From Echinococcus granulosus (lineage: Eukaryota > Platyhelminthes > Cestoda > Cyclophyllidea > Taeniidae), in the NCBI RefSeq assembly GCF_000524195.1, contig NW_020170427.1, positions 80,627-144,626 of the forward strand: 64,000 nucleotides of DNA, written 5' to 3'. Position numbers and translations under genes: made by a program. Below are positions 11,591-26,500 of this stretch, piece after piece. The stretch's first letter is position 1; the number at the start of each line of letters is the position of its first letter. A model generated the notes under the pieces. That model saw only the letters and a list, made by a program, of their open reading frames with translations. It was not told the DNA's origin and made no database searches.

Positions 11591-14500
11591 ATGTTGCATC
11601 CACACACCGGGTTTTCCAACCAAACACCAAATTCGAACTCTCGCGAAATTGGTGGTCGAATCATTCACAGACCCATTCCAGTCGGTGCCTTTTCATCACG
11701 GCTCCCCGGTGGACTTCAAGCTTACAACATGCCTCCTAAGGTTTCTGGCCAAATCGACGGTACACCAATTAGTCACTGGTTCCATGGTAGTATCAGCCGT
11801 GAAGACACTGAATGCCTCTTAAAACATAGTGGGGTTAACGGAACCTTCCTTATTCGCTATAGCACATCAACACAAAAATACGTACTAAGTGTCATCAACA
11901 ACCATCAGTTATATCATTACCCCATCGAAGAGCTTCTTGATGGATTTTATCAGGTGGGACTAATTTTCTTCTGTGATGGTATTTTTACCCTTGCATCTTT
12001 TTGGCAGCACTTACTTTTTTGGTAAATTACTCTTTCGTTGAGTATTTACCACTTATTTTGTGTTGTTATTGAGATTCACTCGATTATTTTTTCACAATGA
12101 GCACATTTCCTCTAGGAGAATGTTTCTAACCTATGGTTTTCGGTAATGAGTTGTCAAGATTTTGGTCCTTCAATATCACTAAGCATATTTTTATTACAGT
12201 TAATTTCTCCGATGTGTCTAATTTTAGACACTTTAGTTTACTTGAAATTTCCCGTATATAGGTCAATGGGACGAATGCCAAATACTTGGGCATCGACTTG
12301 CTCGTATCAGAGTTCCGTCGCGCGAACAATTGCATTGTCTGCTCTCTTGGCAAGCCCATTTTGGGGGCCAAACCACCTCCTCACATAACTGTCTACGGTT
12401 CTACCAACGAACTTCACCATGCAGTGAGGAAGGGGAATCTCAAGGTTAGTTCTACGATTTGGCTGCAACATTCTCGATTGCTCCATAAGACTGCTCATCT
12501 AGTAGCAGTTTTATTATAAGCCCAAAAGTTGGGAGGCTATAAACAGAACGTTCCGTTGGTGTCCTTACGTTTGGGTCTCAAGAGGTTGGAAGGTTTCGCC
12601 TAGTAACAAGTAATTTTTTATTCAACATGATCTCGTTATTTCATCCAATCATTTACTTTTGCATATTTCAAAATGAGGAAGGCGAAGTTTGTGTAAAATG
12701 TTGAGCTTTATTCTCTTAAGAGCTGTTAAATGGCTCCTAAAACCTTTTCGCCACTTGGCTTGGAATTGCTGACCATGAATCTCATCTTTTTGAGCTTTTA
12801 ATTTGGTTTGGCTTTTGAATTACTTTATTGGTTTTGCATTTATTTCACTCATTTTAAAACAATATGTATTTTAATATCCCTGCATTGTATTGAATATGAG
12901 CTAAAATAAGAGCTTAAGATAAATGGAGACTTCACTATTTGGTAGTCGTCAGTTGTTTTTTGTTAATCACTGTTCTCGTCATTTGGGAAGAACCAAGTGG
13001 CTCCAAAAAAACTAACACAGTGGGCGGTTGTGTTTATTTCTCCTTTTATTTTATCAGAGCATAATGAACGGTTTATGCTCTTGGTTTACTTTGGTGTACG
13101 GTTACTAAGCCCATTTTTAGGGTTTTTCTTTCCCTCTGATAGGGTGTTCGCGATCTTCTCAACCGTATAACCTCGACGAATGTCAGCATGAACGAATATG
13201 TCAACGAGAAATCCGCAGACAGTGGCGCCACGCCACTCATTGAGGCCGCCAAAACTGGCTCGAACGACATTGTTCGAGTAAGTTTCGTTTGTTTGTGGTA
13301 TTTGAGCATTTCTGTCTGATTTCGTATTAAGTCTCCATTTACACGCATTCCATTTTAAATATCCTTTTGTCAGTTTGTATATTGCTTAAACAGAGGAAAT
13401 TACGGCTTTTGGTTACCTTTACTTCTTCGAAATGACAGCATTGTTTGATGCCAGATCCACTTGTATTCCTGGTTGTTTTCAACCAGTTACACACCTAAAA
13501 CTTCTGAGATATAATTCCGTTTTTTGCTATTGCGTAAAAAATTTCTTGTAATCGTAATGTAATCTTTGTTTTTTGTATTTTTACGGAAAAATACGACTCC
13601 TTTGGAAAGCAGTGGTTCTCAGTGAAATTCTAAGTTGCTTTACGATAAATTCCTCCAAAAATAATGGTATTTTTTGCGTTTTTCGCATTTCATTTTTTTA
13701 CGTCTCGTCACTCTTTCCAATTCATCTTCTGCTCCTCCCTTTCGCTTTCTCGCGCTCTCCGTCGAAGTGACGCCAGTGTCACAGTGACTGCGCTTGCAGC
13801 TTTACAGTTTTACTGTCTTGAGTTATGTACTCATGTTCACACTACCAATCGAGCAGTTGAAAAATTTATTTGGGAATTTTGAGCTGGATACGAGGTCCAT
13901 AGTCCAAAAATACATTCGGCTTGTCTCTAAACTATCACTACAGGCTTCGTAGGCCGTAGTTTCAACATTCCAACTTACTGCTATTACATCCAATCTTGGG
14001 CGGATAGCTAAAGCTCCAATTCCTTGGCTTCATATCGTCTTGCTTAGTTTCCAACCTTGACTGTGGACTCTTTTAAAACGCAAGATTTTGCTACTTGTTT
14101 TTTGCGCATGAAAAAGCTGTAAATTGTTTTTATAGATACAGAAAGTGTATCTACAAGGTGAGTTATATTTGGCAATGTGACTGCTTTCTAGTTCTAACAT
14201 CTAACTTTCAAGTAGTCATTCTCTTTATAACTATGACGCTTCCTTCGTTTAATTCCACCTGTTCATATTTGTTTTCTTTATTTGCGTATTCATCGAGGCT
14301 TACTCTGTTTTGATGTCCTCTTAAACGACGCTTTTTTGCTCGGCTCAGGGATATTGCAATAATTTTGCTGAATTAGTCCTCCGCAAAACTAGGACTAGGG
14401 ACTTATAAACGCGCATACCTTTTCTGATGCTTAATTTGTGCCCTCAGTTTCTATCCTGGACTCTCACCTACCAATGCTTTCCAACCGAATGCTGCTATTG

Positions 14501-17500
14501 CTTCCCGTTTCATTTTAAACAGACCACATGCCTGCACTAAGAATTTTTAACCAAACATGAAATTATTGATGTACCATTCCTTGCAAAGTGTGTGTGTGGT
14601 CATTGCTGCAGTTTAATGATTCATGAAGAGTACAGTTTTGCTTTTACTATTCAGACTCCTGGCTTCCATTGGGCGATTAAATGTTTCTAGGCTTCTAGGT
14701 GGTGATTTAGTACTCTTGTTCGCTCCTCGCTTCAAAAATACCACCTCATTTTCTTTCCCGCTACTTAAATTGTGTGTACTTGTGGCGTCACTGGCTGAGA
14801 ATAGTGAGAGATTTAAGCCTACCATACTGATCATAGATGGTTCGCCGCGATATTCCAATCATGATTGTCTACTAACTGTAAGAAGTCTGTTTTTTATTGC
14901 AGGAAATGGCTAATGCTCATGGTATGCATACCTGACACAGACTTATCTATAAAATAGTAAAATATCGTTGCTTTTGTTACAACGCTTTGGGGCTTATCAT
15001 AGAACCTTGTTTAGTCAAGCTGTTGTTTTTTACAAAATTGAGTAACACGTGGCTGTTAGATGTTTTAGGCACCTGATAGCCCTTATTAGCATCTCTAAGT
15101 CATGTTTTAACTCTTAGCTAATGCTACAACTGGTCGGCACCAAGTTACGCATTTGCGAACTCAGGGAGGGAAATCGGAAAGTTTTATGTATGTGATGCTG
15201 GTGGCAAACGTGTTAATGTAGTCAGACATTTAAAATTCTAAGTCCTCTTTTTGCCTACAACGTTTATCGGTGTTATTTTGGAGTCTTGTTTTAACAAATG
15301 CTTTCGTTTAGATGAACAATCATAAAAATATTCATGCTTACCTTTTCGCACTCGACAGGCTAACTAATCATTTCTGCATTCATTAGCCCTTATTGCCCAT
15401 TAGTTCTTCTGGTTGATATCTTAAATTTTGTGAGGTGTCGTAAACGAGTTCGATCTGGTTCCCACTTTCCCGTCTTCATCATTTCATTGCAGTTGCTGTT
15501 GGACCACTTCATCTTTTCATAGGTCGGTCCTGAAATGGAACATTTATCCCTTCACACTAGGAACAGGTAGCATACGAATTCCAAGTGTTCATTTTCTTAC
15601 ATTTATTAAATTCTGTTCCGTCCTATTAATAACCCATCAGCGGCACTGTTCTGGCTTAGTGTCTGGCGAGTGCTTCAAAGGTATTTAATTGAGTTCTCTT
15701 TTATCTCCTTGTGTTACCCTATCGCAGTTGCTGTTGGATCACGGGGCACAGGTGAATCTGCGCGACTGCGGCGGGTTTACGGCGCTGCATCGAGCCTGCC
15801 AAAAGTCCTTTGCGCATGTAGCGGAGACTTTGCTGCGTCTGGGCCGAGCCAACCCCCAGATCAAGTGTCCCTTCTCTGGCAACACCGCCCTCCACGAAGC
15901 CGCGATGCTGGGTCACGCCGACTGCGTCAACTGCCTCCTTGAGTTTCACGCCGCCCCATGGGCGCGCAACGCCGAGCTGGAGATGCCCTTTGAACTTGCC
16001 CTCCGTTTTGGCTTTGCGGAGTTGGCCAATGCGCTTGCTGGATACCAGCCCGCACCTTCCTTAACCTCACAGGTAAATTCATATTTGTTGCCCTCAAGTG
16101 GATAGGCTCAGCGAAGTCTACAAGTGTTTTTGTTGGCTTTAAGTCTGCTATCCCCTTAACCAAACTTGTACCTTGATCCTTTGTCTGAGAACGTAGACGT
16201 TTTAGCGCCAGAGAATCCAATGAGTCATTTTTTATTCGTCCGCACTCCTTCATAACGTAGGATGTTTCATAAGAGGGTCGGACATCAGAGTTCGGAAGTA
16301 TTCCACACACTTGCTTTTTTTTGCACTTTTTCATCCCTTGAGAACCCAATCACTTGAATGCCTTTAAATTCTGATAATTGTTTCGCGTTTAGAGTTTTTT
16401 GTTAACTCCATAGAGCTCGTCAAATATCTTAGTCCACAAATGTCTTGGTGTCTCAACTTATTTCCTTGCTGATCCTACCAGCAGTGCAGTGTTTCTTTTC
16501 CGAGAGAGGAATCACCCCCATGCCTCGGAAATCCTGGAAACCATTTCTTAGTATTTTTTTTACTTGGCTGCTAGGACCTAGGCTCCGTGTAATTAATAAT
16601 TGCCCCCTAATGTTTGGTAGTTAGTCCACCCGTTGGCCCCATTGGCAGCTTCATCTTCACTTATCAAGAGCCGTGTTGACTTCTGTCTCTGCTTTCCTGT
16701 TTCTCCCATGTATTAATATCTTTTTCAGTCAAATTTACATGTGTTCTCCTTTCTGTTTTCTTTGATTGAATTCACTAATCTTTGCCATGATTTAACCCAT
16801 ATTTGGGGTTTATCGGGGACCACTCTAAGGCCTTCTTCGAAAGAATGGGCTTTGCGAATTCTCCTACTATCTTTTAGTGTGAATCACTTCAACAGTTATG
16901 GTATCATTCGAAAAAATTCGTGTTTTTCATTTATTCACGTATGGGTGCATGAGTACACTTCACTGTAGAATGAGTTCCATGAACTCATTGAACAATCTTA
17001 CTAGCTATCATTCTGCCTTCGCTGTTGCAGGAGGGTTAAACCAGTTTTGTGTCTTTCAATTCTGGAAATAAGCCTGTAATTTCCTACGTATACTAGGTCT
17101 TTCTCGAGCTAATCTTCAATGTCTCTTAAACGTGCAGACCCTCTAGTGTTCACAATCCACCTGTCTTACTGCTAGCCCAGTCCTCGTCGTTCTTACTTTC
17201 GGAGGGTTAGATTGTAATATTTCTCAGTTTAATGAATCGGGATCTTAAGGATATTTTTTACACAATACTCAAGTATTTTTGCCAGTTTTCAACCCGTTTT
17301 CCCATCATCTAAATTCTAAATTGCTTTGGTATTTGTGAACCTTGGAGGCTCGTTTTGGGTGTCTTTCAGAGACCAGCCTATATTGGTTCCCAGCTATCTG
17401 GGTTAGTCTTCTTTCTGACTATCAGCCTAGTCTTAGCCCCAATGATAGTCTCATCCTTTTTGCAGGAGAACAGAATCACTTATGTTTGCGACAATCTGGG

Positions 17501-20500
17501 CGACCATTCATAATTTATCTTTCCCATTCATTTACGTATCAGTTTCCTTCAGGATATGCCAAGAGCCTCTTAGAACCTGTCTATAAGTACTGTGGATGAA
17601 CCGTTTAAATCACTCAAGATACCCTTGATATTGTTAATCACCTATCATTCACATATTCATCTTTGTAACTGTTGCAAATTGTAGTGTGGTAACTACGTAA
17701 ACATTCTCGTGTTCAGAGCTGTCATGTCAAGTATGGTCAATTCGGACGCTTCGGAATTGCTCAGCACGAGCAGTTGAGCCGTTCTTAGAAACTACTTTTA
17801 TTTATATTTAAAAAGATTTAATCAATGCCGTGGTTCAAAGATAATTTCGTATCCTGTATTGAAGACGCCTCCGCATCATCAAATCCACAGTATGTCGTGC
17901 AAGATCCTTTCTGTCCTTTTTACTCTGTGCTGGATATTATGCGTTACTACGGATATAGACCCTACCAATTGACAATTTGATTGTTGTGGATTATCTATGT
18001 ATTTTCAAGATCGGAAGTTCACATGAGTTATATTGGTGTCCTAGTGATCATCAATGTTTAGGTAGCTGGATTGGTTTATATACCTTATTGTTGTTCTTGT
18101 CTTCATCCGCCTCCTATCTCTGAACGGGTTTCTCCCTTAGCATTATGTGCTGCCACATATCTGGTACTTTCCGAACCCTTAACGTATTTTATTTCCTTCT
18201 TGTTCGCAAATTTTGCAGCTGACACTTTGAAATGTTGCCCTCTAATCCATTGCCTCTCTCGAGTTCACTTGCCAGTAATTAAAGTTGACCCTCCAAACTG
18301 GGTTGTAGGCCACTTGTAGTACTTCGAGTTAACCCTGAAGCCGTAATAAGCTAAAGCACCGTTAAAAACACATTACTAGCGTACAGAATTGCTGGGAGGC
18401 TACTACTTTGGTCCGAAGGCCACGCCACGGAGCTGACGTACAATTTTTGCAGACTCAAGGGCACACGTAGTTGAAGTAAAGAAGCGGATCACTACACACT
18501 CAGCACTTTATTTTCGACCATTGCTGTCACGTCCCCTTCAGAAACTGTTCACTCTACCTTACTTGGCGACATTTTAGACCTTGGAAAGAAAATATGTCTT
18601 ATTCTTCAGTTAGATACTATTCCACTAATTAGTGGTCGAAACACACAGCACTTTTAATTAGTATCATCATTAGCCTTTTCATTTATTAGGAAAATCCTGA
18701 CCTCAAGGGCAACTGAAATGTAACATACGCTTCACTGTCTTGGAGTCCCGAAAACCATTTCTCAACTCCACTCACTCCCTCACGTCTTCTAAACTTTTCA
18801 AGGCAAGCATGCCCCTTGGTTATTCCTCAAAATGAAAAAGCATATTTGTTTTTTCTTTGCGAAGCATTTGCTATTTTTTAAAGTATGGTTTCGGTGATGG
18901 CACTGCGAAATGGTTGAACCCAACCGATTGAGTTGTTCTTGAGTACTCACTTGTTAAACTATCTTCTGCCGCAGCTTTCTTAGTGTTACTATAATCACGT
19001 ACTTATCACAACGGCTCCTATTACCGAGCAGAAATGCTTTATTAGTGCTCTCACCTTTACGTGGTTATTTTAGACCATCTGTGTGTTGCCAGGGTTACTA
19101 AATCCACGATTTTATGATATTATTTTCCTATTAAATGGATGGCTGCTTCAAAATCGTGAAAATAAGTCGTTGATTCCATCCACTTTCTCAGATATTTTGG
19201 TCATTTTGGGGCTAGCATACGTTACTACTTGAAAAATAGGACTTTGGCATATATCACCTTGTGGTTTCTTTCGGTTCCTGAAAGCAGCGCCAATTGCACA
19301 ATTCTTGGACACTCGTATGAATAAAATTTCATGAATTGGAGCCAGTTGTTTTCTCCACGTTGCACCTCGCTCTGACTTTGTCGTGTTTACTTCTATCATG
19401 GCTACTACTTAATCCCATTTCCACTGCTTATTGTCATGGAGCAACATCTCTTTAAATCATATATGTGGCCTTTTTATTTGATAGTATACTCGTCACTTAG
19501 GAAAACCGTATATTTTGCAAAACATTTATTGTTCCGGTCGTTCTTCTATTTACCGAATGTTTCCCACCTCGTGGGTGACATTTTACTGTCTTTCAATGCC
19601 CACTTTTTAAACCCTGGGGAACTTTTTTTCCATTTTCTTGTGTATCCCTTATTTTTACCTGTCACAAGGCAGTGCCCAGAAGTCTTTTTTGGTGATTCAT
19701 CCAAATTTAATATATCATTGTCACTTCTGGTGCTGGCACTTAAAATGGTTTAGCCCAACTGGCCAAACATATTGCCCAACTGGGCCAAGTGGTTCATATC
19801 GTCCACACTTAATCATACTACCTGGGACGTAGCCAATGTATATTGGTGAACTAAGTACCTTATGTTCTTCTCGATCACACATTTAGTACTGTTCACGGTC
19901 TGTTTATTCTACGCTAATTTTTCCTTATTACGGCAAAATTTGAATATTCCCATCTTATGTGCAACGTGGTTGGACCGTTGTTTTGCGATCAGGAAGACTA
20001 ATTTTTGCTCCTCTCCACGTCCTCACGTCCTTAGTTTTTCGTGGAATGGCTTTATTCCTCTATAGTTTAGACGGGCATAGTTCTGACGATTCCTCCAAGT
20101 TCAATAGGTCAATTTTTATCCTCTCGCATCCTTTAACTTTTCCCTAGCTTTCGACTTATGATCTCGGCACCGATGCGCCAGAGTTGTTTAGTTCAATCGA
20201 ACGCTCCCTCACTAAATCATCTTCCAAGAGAAGTACAAATGTGAAGTAGAGTCGGGTCTTCATCACTTTTTTTGTTTCCATTTCACGTACTTTCCTTCCT
20301 TAGTCACTAAGACAATGATGTGTTATTGACGTAGAACAATTTGTTTTGCCCCCAAATTGTGATTTCGGTATGGCTATGACAAATAGTGGTATTTTCATTT
20401 TTTCACTACTTATTAATGTCTTTAGATTCGTCATGGGCTAGCTCTTACTCTCATATGTATAAACGCATCCTCGATGATTTCTTCGCATCCACGAAATCAG

Positions 20501-23500
20501 CTTTTTGCGCTTTACATTTTTCGGTTACTTCCGGTTCAAAATTCCAGTTAACGTAATCAACCGAGTCGTTTTTGAACATCCATTTGTTAAGGTACCTTAC
20601 AAGATTAGAGTTGCTTCCAATTTGTCCGGAAGTATCACACTATCCAATATTTGATTACTATCTTTAGTGGCATTTCCGGGTTCCTTATTGAAGGTAAATA
20701 GCTTTTGTTTCCTTTATCCGCACATTTTGATCTAATCCCTCCCGAGTTATTTTTGAGGACTTAACAAGGCGTACCATTGCATGAGGTTTGTTATTAGCGT
20801 TTAGAAAGGAGGAGGAACTATGGACTTGGAAAAATGCTTCGGACACTAAGGTAGTGATAGGACCTGGAAAGTTTGAGCCGTCAAACAGTGGACGCCCTTG
20901 TTGTTGCCTTACTGCTTTTGAGGTAGCGAGCCTTGTGAATTGTCGTTAACCACAAGAGCGGAATGAAGTTGGTACTATGATCTGTCATCACGGAGGAGTT
21001 ACTTTTTCGTTGTGCTAGGGATTCTTGAATATCCTAATCCATACAGGGTCAGTCGCTTCGGAAAGGGATGAACTCGGGCTTTAACGGTGAATGTTGACCT
21101 TGCTTTGCAGTGAGCGTGGTTCAGGCGCCAATCACTTTTCGTAATAATAGTTGCCTCAAAGAAGCACATCATCCTGGAAGATCAAGTAAATTTATTGCAT
21201 GTTTGTGGGAAGCAATGCGCTTTCACTGCACATGATGGTTTAATCACTTTGTTTTGTCTGGGTCCGATTAAATTCGCAGAGAGCTTATTGCTTTCCTTCT
21301 TCCTTTTATTGGTGTCTCGACACAGTCGGACTGGTTCCATCCCTCACTGTCGAAAGGAGAGACGGAGCGCGTGTTCGCCTCCAGCTCGGCGATGCAGGAT
21401 GGCGCCTTTTTGGTGCGGCGCTCCTCCCAGTCGGAGCGCAAGTTCGTTCTCGTCCTCTACTACCAGCGCCAGAGCCTAAAGTACCAAATTGAGGTGGTTG
21501 ACTTCTCCTTCCACATGGACACCAAGGAGGCTTACTTCATTGATAAGGTGCCTCATTCTTCGTCCACTTTCTTCTCCTTTTCGCCTTGAATGCTTCATTT
21601 AGCCGTGCAAATTACGTGTTCAAGCCTAACGTTCCCGTTTGTACTACTTTATACGATTCATTCATACTTTATAGTGTTGCTACTGTTTACTATCTTTTTG
21701 GTGATGTTTTTTCACAAAAAAATCACTTGAAGTCTTACAAAAATCCATCTCTTATAATAATTCTCCTTGTGGCAAATTCGTTTGATTAATGTTGGAACCT
21801 GTACAAACTGTTCATAGGGGCACTTATTTCTGATTTAACGAAAAGCAGGATATTTCATCCTTGTATTTCCGGTCAAAGTGTGAACTTCCTAAGCGAATAT
21901 TTTACCACTTGGCTTCTTCGCACACTATTTTTAACCACCACCAACTAGCTATCTGCTGGGCAATGCTTCTTCCTCTCCATTCGCGTGTATCAGTGAGCCT
22001 TTTTTCCTGGAATAATAAACGTGTCCCACATTTGTGTCTGGTTTTGTGAAAAAAAGGAATACTGTACCCTGCCAGTTGCTAGCTCTAGCCCGGAGACATT
22101 TTCGTTTTTTTTGCACGGAGCTTTCATAAAGTCAAGCCTTCAGGCTCTTAAATCTATCAAAGCAGTCGAAGCCACCCTAACCTTTACGTCAGTTAAATTG
22201 TCAGTTTCACAGTAACTTTTCCTTAAAATAGAAATGTCACACTGCGTTTGGAACATTGGATTTGTGAAGTCTTTATAAAATTCAAATTATTTTTTGTTTA
22301 CTTTAGTCTGCAGTGATGTGTTTGAATCACAAGTGTCGATTAGACGTACCGCTTAAACTGAGGAAGTTATTCATCTTACTACATTTGAAACTTTTGCTCG
22401 TATCCATTTTTTGCTGGGAGAAATAAAGTTAGAAGGTTCGGTTGAGCGCTAATTTGTGTTAACATTCCTTCAAATGAAAATGCTTTTTAAATGATTCATT
22501 GCTGTTTGCAAATTCCACACTATTCTCCAGATGTATCCGGGGCCTATTCGCAGTCATTCCATTAAGCATAGATACATTCGCCTACGTGAAGGTGATTTCC
22601 CCGATTCCATCCACCACGACTGTTTACCTTCATTTCTCGACGCGTTAGTCTAGCCGTGCCTGCTTAAAGCCAACCGCGGCTGACTGGTTGGCTGATGAAT
22701 GAGGGCTGACCGGTCATCTATTTAACGAGTGGGGTTTTGCGTGTCTACAAAAGCGCTCGTGGTGCAGCGGCTAGCTCTCACACTGACGTCAGCAATGGCA
22801 TCAGTACGCTCTACGTGTCGGCATCGCACACAAGTCGAAAGTTGATTGGCTTTGTTATTGTTACCATCTTCATCACCATTCCTGCTCGTTTTGCGATCTT
22901 CGTTGTTTTGGCGTCTTAGGAGGCTGTACCTAATTAATCCTCGTTCTTTCACTGGTCAGGGCCTAAGAAGTGATCTTTGTAGAACCCACCTAAGCGCTGA
23001 CTTCAAAGTTAACCCCTTCCTCTACCTGAGGGCTGATCCACTTTAGTGTCGTGATTCTTGTACTTGTTCAGATACTAGGCCTGTGTAGGCCTCATGGATC
23101 TTGCAAATACTCTTATTGGCTATCCATCTAATCATCCTTTGACTTCATAGCTAGTCTGACCATTTCAGTTCGTTTTCACTCCTACTATTATTCTCGTATT
23201 ATTTGGTCTTGTGTGCGTTAGCCAACTCTCACTAGGTGTCGTCGTCGGGCCGTGCTTTTTACGCACTTTGAACTACGTCTTATTGACCATGCCAGCAAGC
23301 GCACTCGAATATTACAATTTACTTTATCAATTGGACGCAACTCCGGCCGACAGCTGTTGGCACGCGGGCAGGTTGAGGGGGTGGACTTGCGACCCGACTG
23401 TGCTGAATAAACACAAACAAGCACATCGATGGCAAAAAACAACGCTGCTGATTCAATTCCTCCTTGTGTCAGTCATTTCCTTTTCTTTCTCTACCTCTCG

Positions 23501-26500
23501 TGAAGAGGTCACTTTAATCAGACGTAACCGGACATTGTCTGTCTTTTGCGAAATTTGGGCCCACGCTGGTCAAATGCATTCAAAACTCAAATTGACACTG
23601 ATACGCTTCGAAGTCTTAGGTCTTTGATAGTATCTAACTCTTTCATTTTTTTAGTTGACTTATTTTCTATACCATTATCGAAAGAATCCGTTCAATTGTG
23701 GCTTAATTTTTTTCATGCTGGTGTAAAGATACTTGATAGTTCAAATGAGGTTTCTTGCTCAAACATCGAGTTTTGGTAATGTGGACCGTTTTTGTGAGCA
23801 ATGAACTATCGGGACCACCAGTTAATTGGATCATTAAGGTCAGTAAGCTCCCATAAAACTCGTGTTAATAAGAATTATTTACTTTAGATGTCGCACAGAT
23901 CCCTTCGGGACTCTTATAGGCGCGTACCTACTCTAGTCTCTAATGTTAGAGTTTTGCTCCGGATTGCTTTACACCTTTTGTTCAGTTAATCTTGTTTTCC
24001 ACTGCGAAATAATTATGCATCTCTCTCTTTGCCCACGCTTGTGCCAACCCTGCCGAGGCCATTTTTTAAGCCCCTGTAGTGGCAATTTTATGATGGGATG
24101 TAAACGCTTCCCAATGGGTAATTCTTCTAAGGCTGCCCAGGGAGTCTTGCGTTTCGGTTGTTCCCGGAATTGATCGTCGTTCTTCAAACTTTAAGCTTAT
24201 ATTGAAGTATTCGGTTCCTATGCGTCGAAACTTTTGAAAGGTATATCTTTACTAATATTGTTATAAACACAACAAGTGGTAAAATAAAGAAATGCTGGAT
24301 GAAGCAAGTTTTCGTGCCTAATTTATTGAGGTTTCCGTCTACTTTTTGTCATTTTCAGGGCAAGTGGTGGCTATCGCATGTTTCCCCACCTTTTGTCCCC
24401 TTTTGCGTGAGCTGTGCTCTGTGGCGCTGTTGCCCCACCCACTGGTGGCAGCAGTGGCCCAATTGGAAAAAAAGACGGATTATTAATGCCTGCTTCCAAC
24501 ATAGGTTGCCCGCCTCAACCTAAATCGACCTAAGGAATGATAAAAATAAAAAAATTTGTGTGATATCAGGTACCATGACTGCGATGGGTAGTTGTTTTTG
24601 CTACCCCGCTATTGTGTCTATTCGTTATAACCGACTCTCATCGCCTTAGATTTCCCCAAAGATGTGTTGTTATTCATTATTTCGTATTGTTCCCTTTTCT
24701 TTAATTAAACGTTTCAGAAACTATAGGTATGACTCTCATAATTTCTCATAAATGAGTGGCAAAATACAGTTAAATCTTGGCGTTGTAGGGTCCATTCCAT
24801 CTGTCACTGGAGCACTTCATTGAGCACTATAGTCGCTTCGCAGATGGCATTCCCACGCATCTGCGCTATGCCGTATCTCCTACAGGCAGAGTGCTTAATA
24901 TGGAGCGACTTCTCTCCTCCTCTGGCTCCTCTTCCTCCTCCTCCACACCCTCCTCCGGTCGCGAGTTGGTCAAAGTCGTCTCCGGTAATGACCGCAATTC
25001 CACCGGTGGCGAGGCCTGGGCTCTCGCTCCCGCTCCCTCTGGCCATCGCGGCGCTCCTCTCGTAATGCAGGGCCACGCCTTTGTCAGTGGACGTCCCAAA
25101 TCCCAGTCTGCTGTGAGTTTTTTACCCCTTCCTTGACACGCGATCCTGAGTTATTCCACGGGCAGCTTTATTATCTACGTATGGAGTGGTTGAGGGTCCT
25201 ACTAGCTTGGTTGTTATGAGCTCTGGGCTTCGTCGGAATCGCGGGAGGCTGAAAACGTTCGCGTAGTTTAATGCCTCGGTACTTTCAGTGCCAATTTTTC
25301 TGCTTCAGTTATCATAGGGTGATTGGGTGTATTACAATCACCTGCGAGATAAGAACGAAAGTTGAAGAATGATTTTCTATTAGAACAAGAAGGCGTTCAA
25401 TTCCAATGATAGAGATGCATCCCATACACTTTGGTCGACCTACTTGCAGAACCGCTGGAGGCTATAGGTCCATGTTTTTAGACTTGCAATTAAACCAAAC
25501 ATCGTACTGTTGCATATTTAACTATCGCATAAATCACCCCTCTCTCCAAGCGTTGGACACCGTCGTAAAATCATGCCATCGGATGCTGCCGAGATGGAGG
25601 CGTACTTCAGAGTCAGACAAACATGTCTACTACAAATGCCAGTCGTTATTGGCTTGCCATTTCTTTTTTTACTGGAGGGGGGAAGAAGAAAATTCAGATT
25701 TCTAGGTGTTGCCAACTTGTGTTGCATTTTACTCTTAGTTGTCAGAGCGTTTCCTTAATCTATATGTCCTGAAGACATCGTAGTATGCCACACTCTCTTG
25801 TACTAAGCCACAACAGGAAAACATGAGTGAGACTGTCAATCATCTCCAACTCTGCTCTCTGGTCAAGTACACTTGTCGTCCACTTGATTTCACTTAGTTT
25901 CAGTTCAATCGGTAGTGTAAATGCCCTCTCACCGCCTCGGCGCCTTCTACCGTCCCTTCCGGAAACTATGACACACAGGCCTGCAAAAGGGGACGCACCC
26001 TCTTACTCATACAGCAGTCCAGTCTGACTAATTTGATCATAGTCGCCCTGTCTACATGATTAATGTCGGACATGCTGGTCTCTAGTGGCCCCTCCACCTG
26101 TACAAGCATTTTCAATTATTTGGATGAATTTTCTCTTGAGCCAGATTCCTTTTTTCTGTGCATTCTTAGGCATTAGTGGATCATGGCGTTTTGACGCATT
26201 ATCCTCCTATATATAATGGTAAATGGAAGTTAACAAATCATATCCGAGTCACTTTGTGATATTCCTCCAACAAATGTGCTCACTCTTTTCTCAAAAGCAC
26301 TACCATTTGCCACTTACACCTGTTCCATATTCCACAGCACCCTTTTTGGACCCACCTTTTCTAACTACCGGGCGATTGGGGCATACTACCAGTTGCTTCT
26401 TGTTGTTCACATCTTCTCGAGCGATCGTTTTAGACAGCAGAACTGATTAGTCATACATAGCCCTTTTATTTACCTGTGCGTCGTTGTAGTTCGGGTGTTG

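Noticed and set aside
22755..22785. tRNA A-box-like sequence
   Set aside because: No B box at the right distance and no cloverleaf could be paired, so it is not a tRNA gene or a clear SINE.
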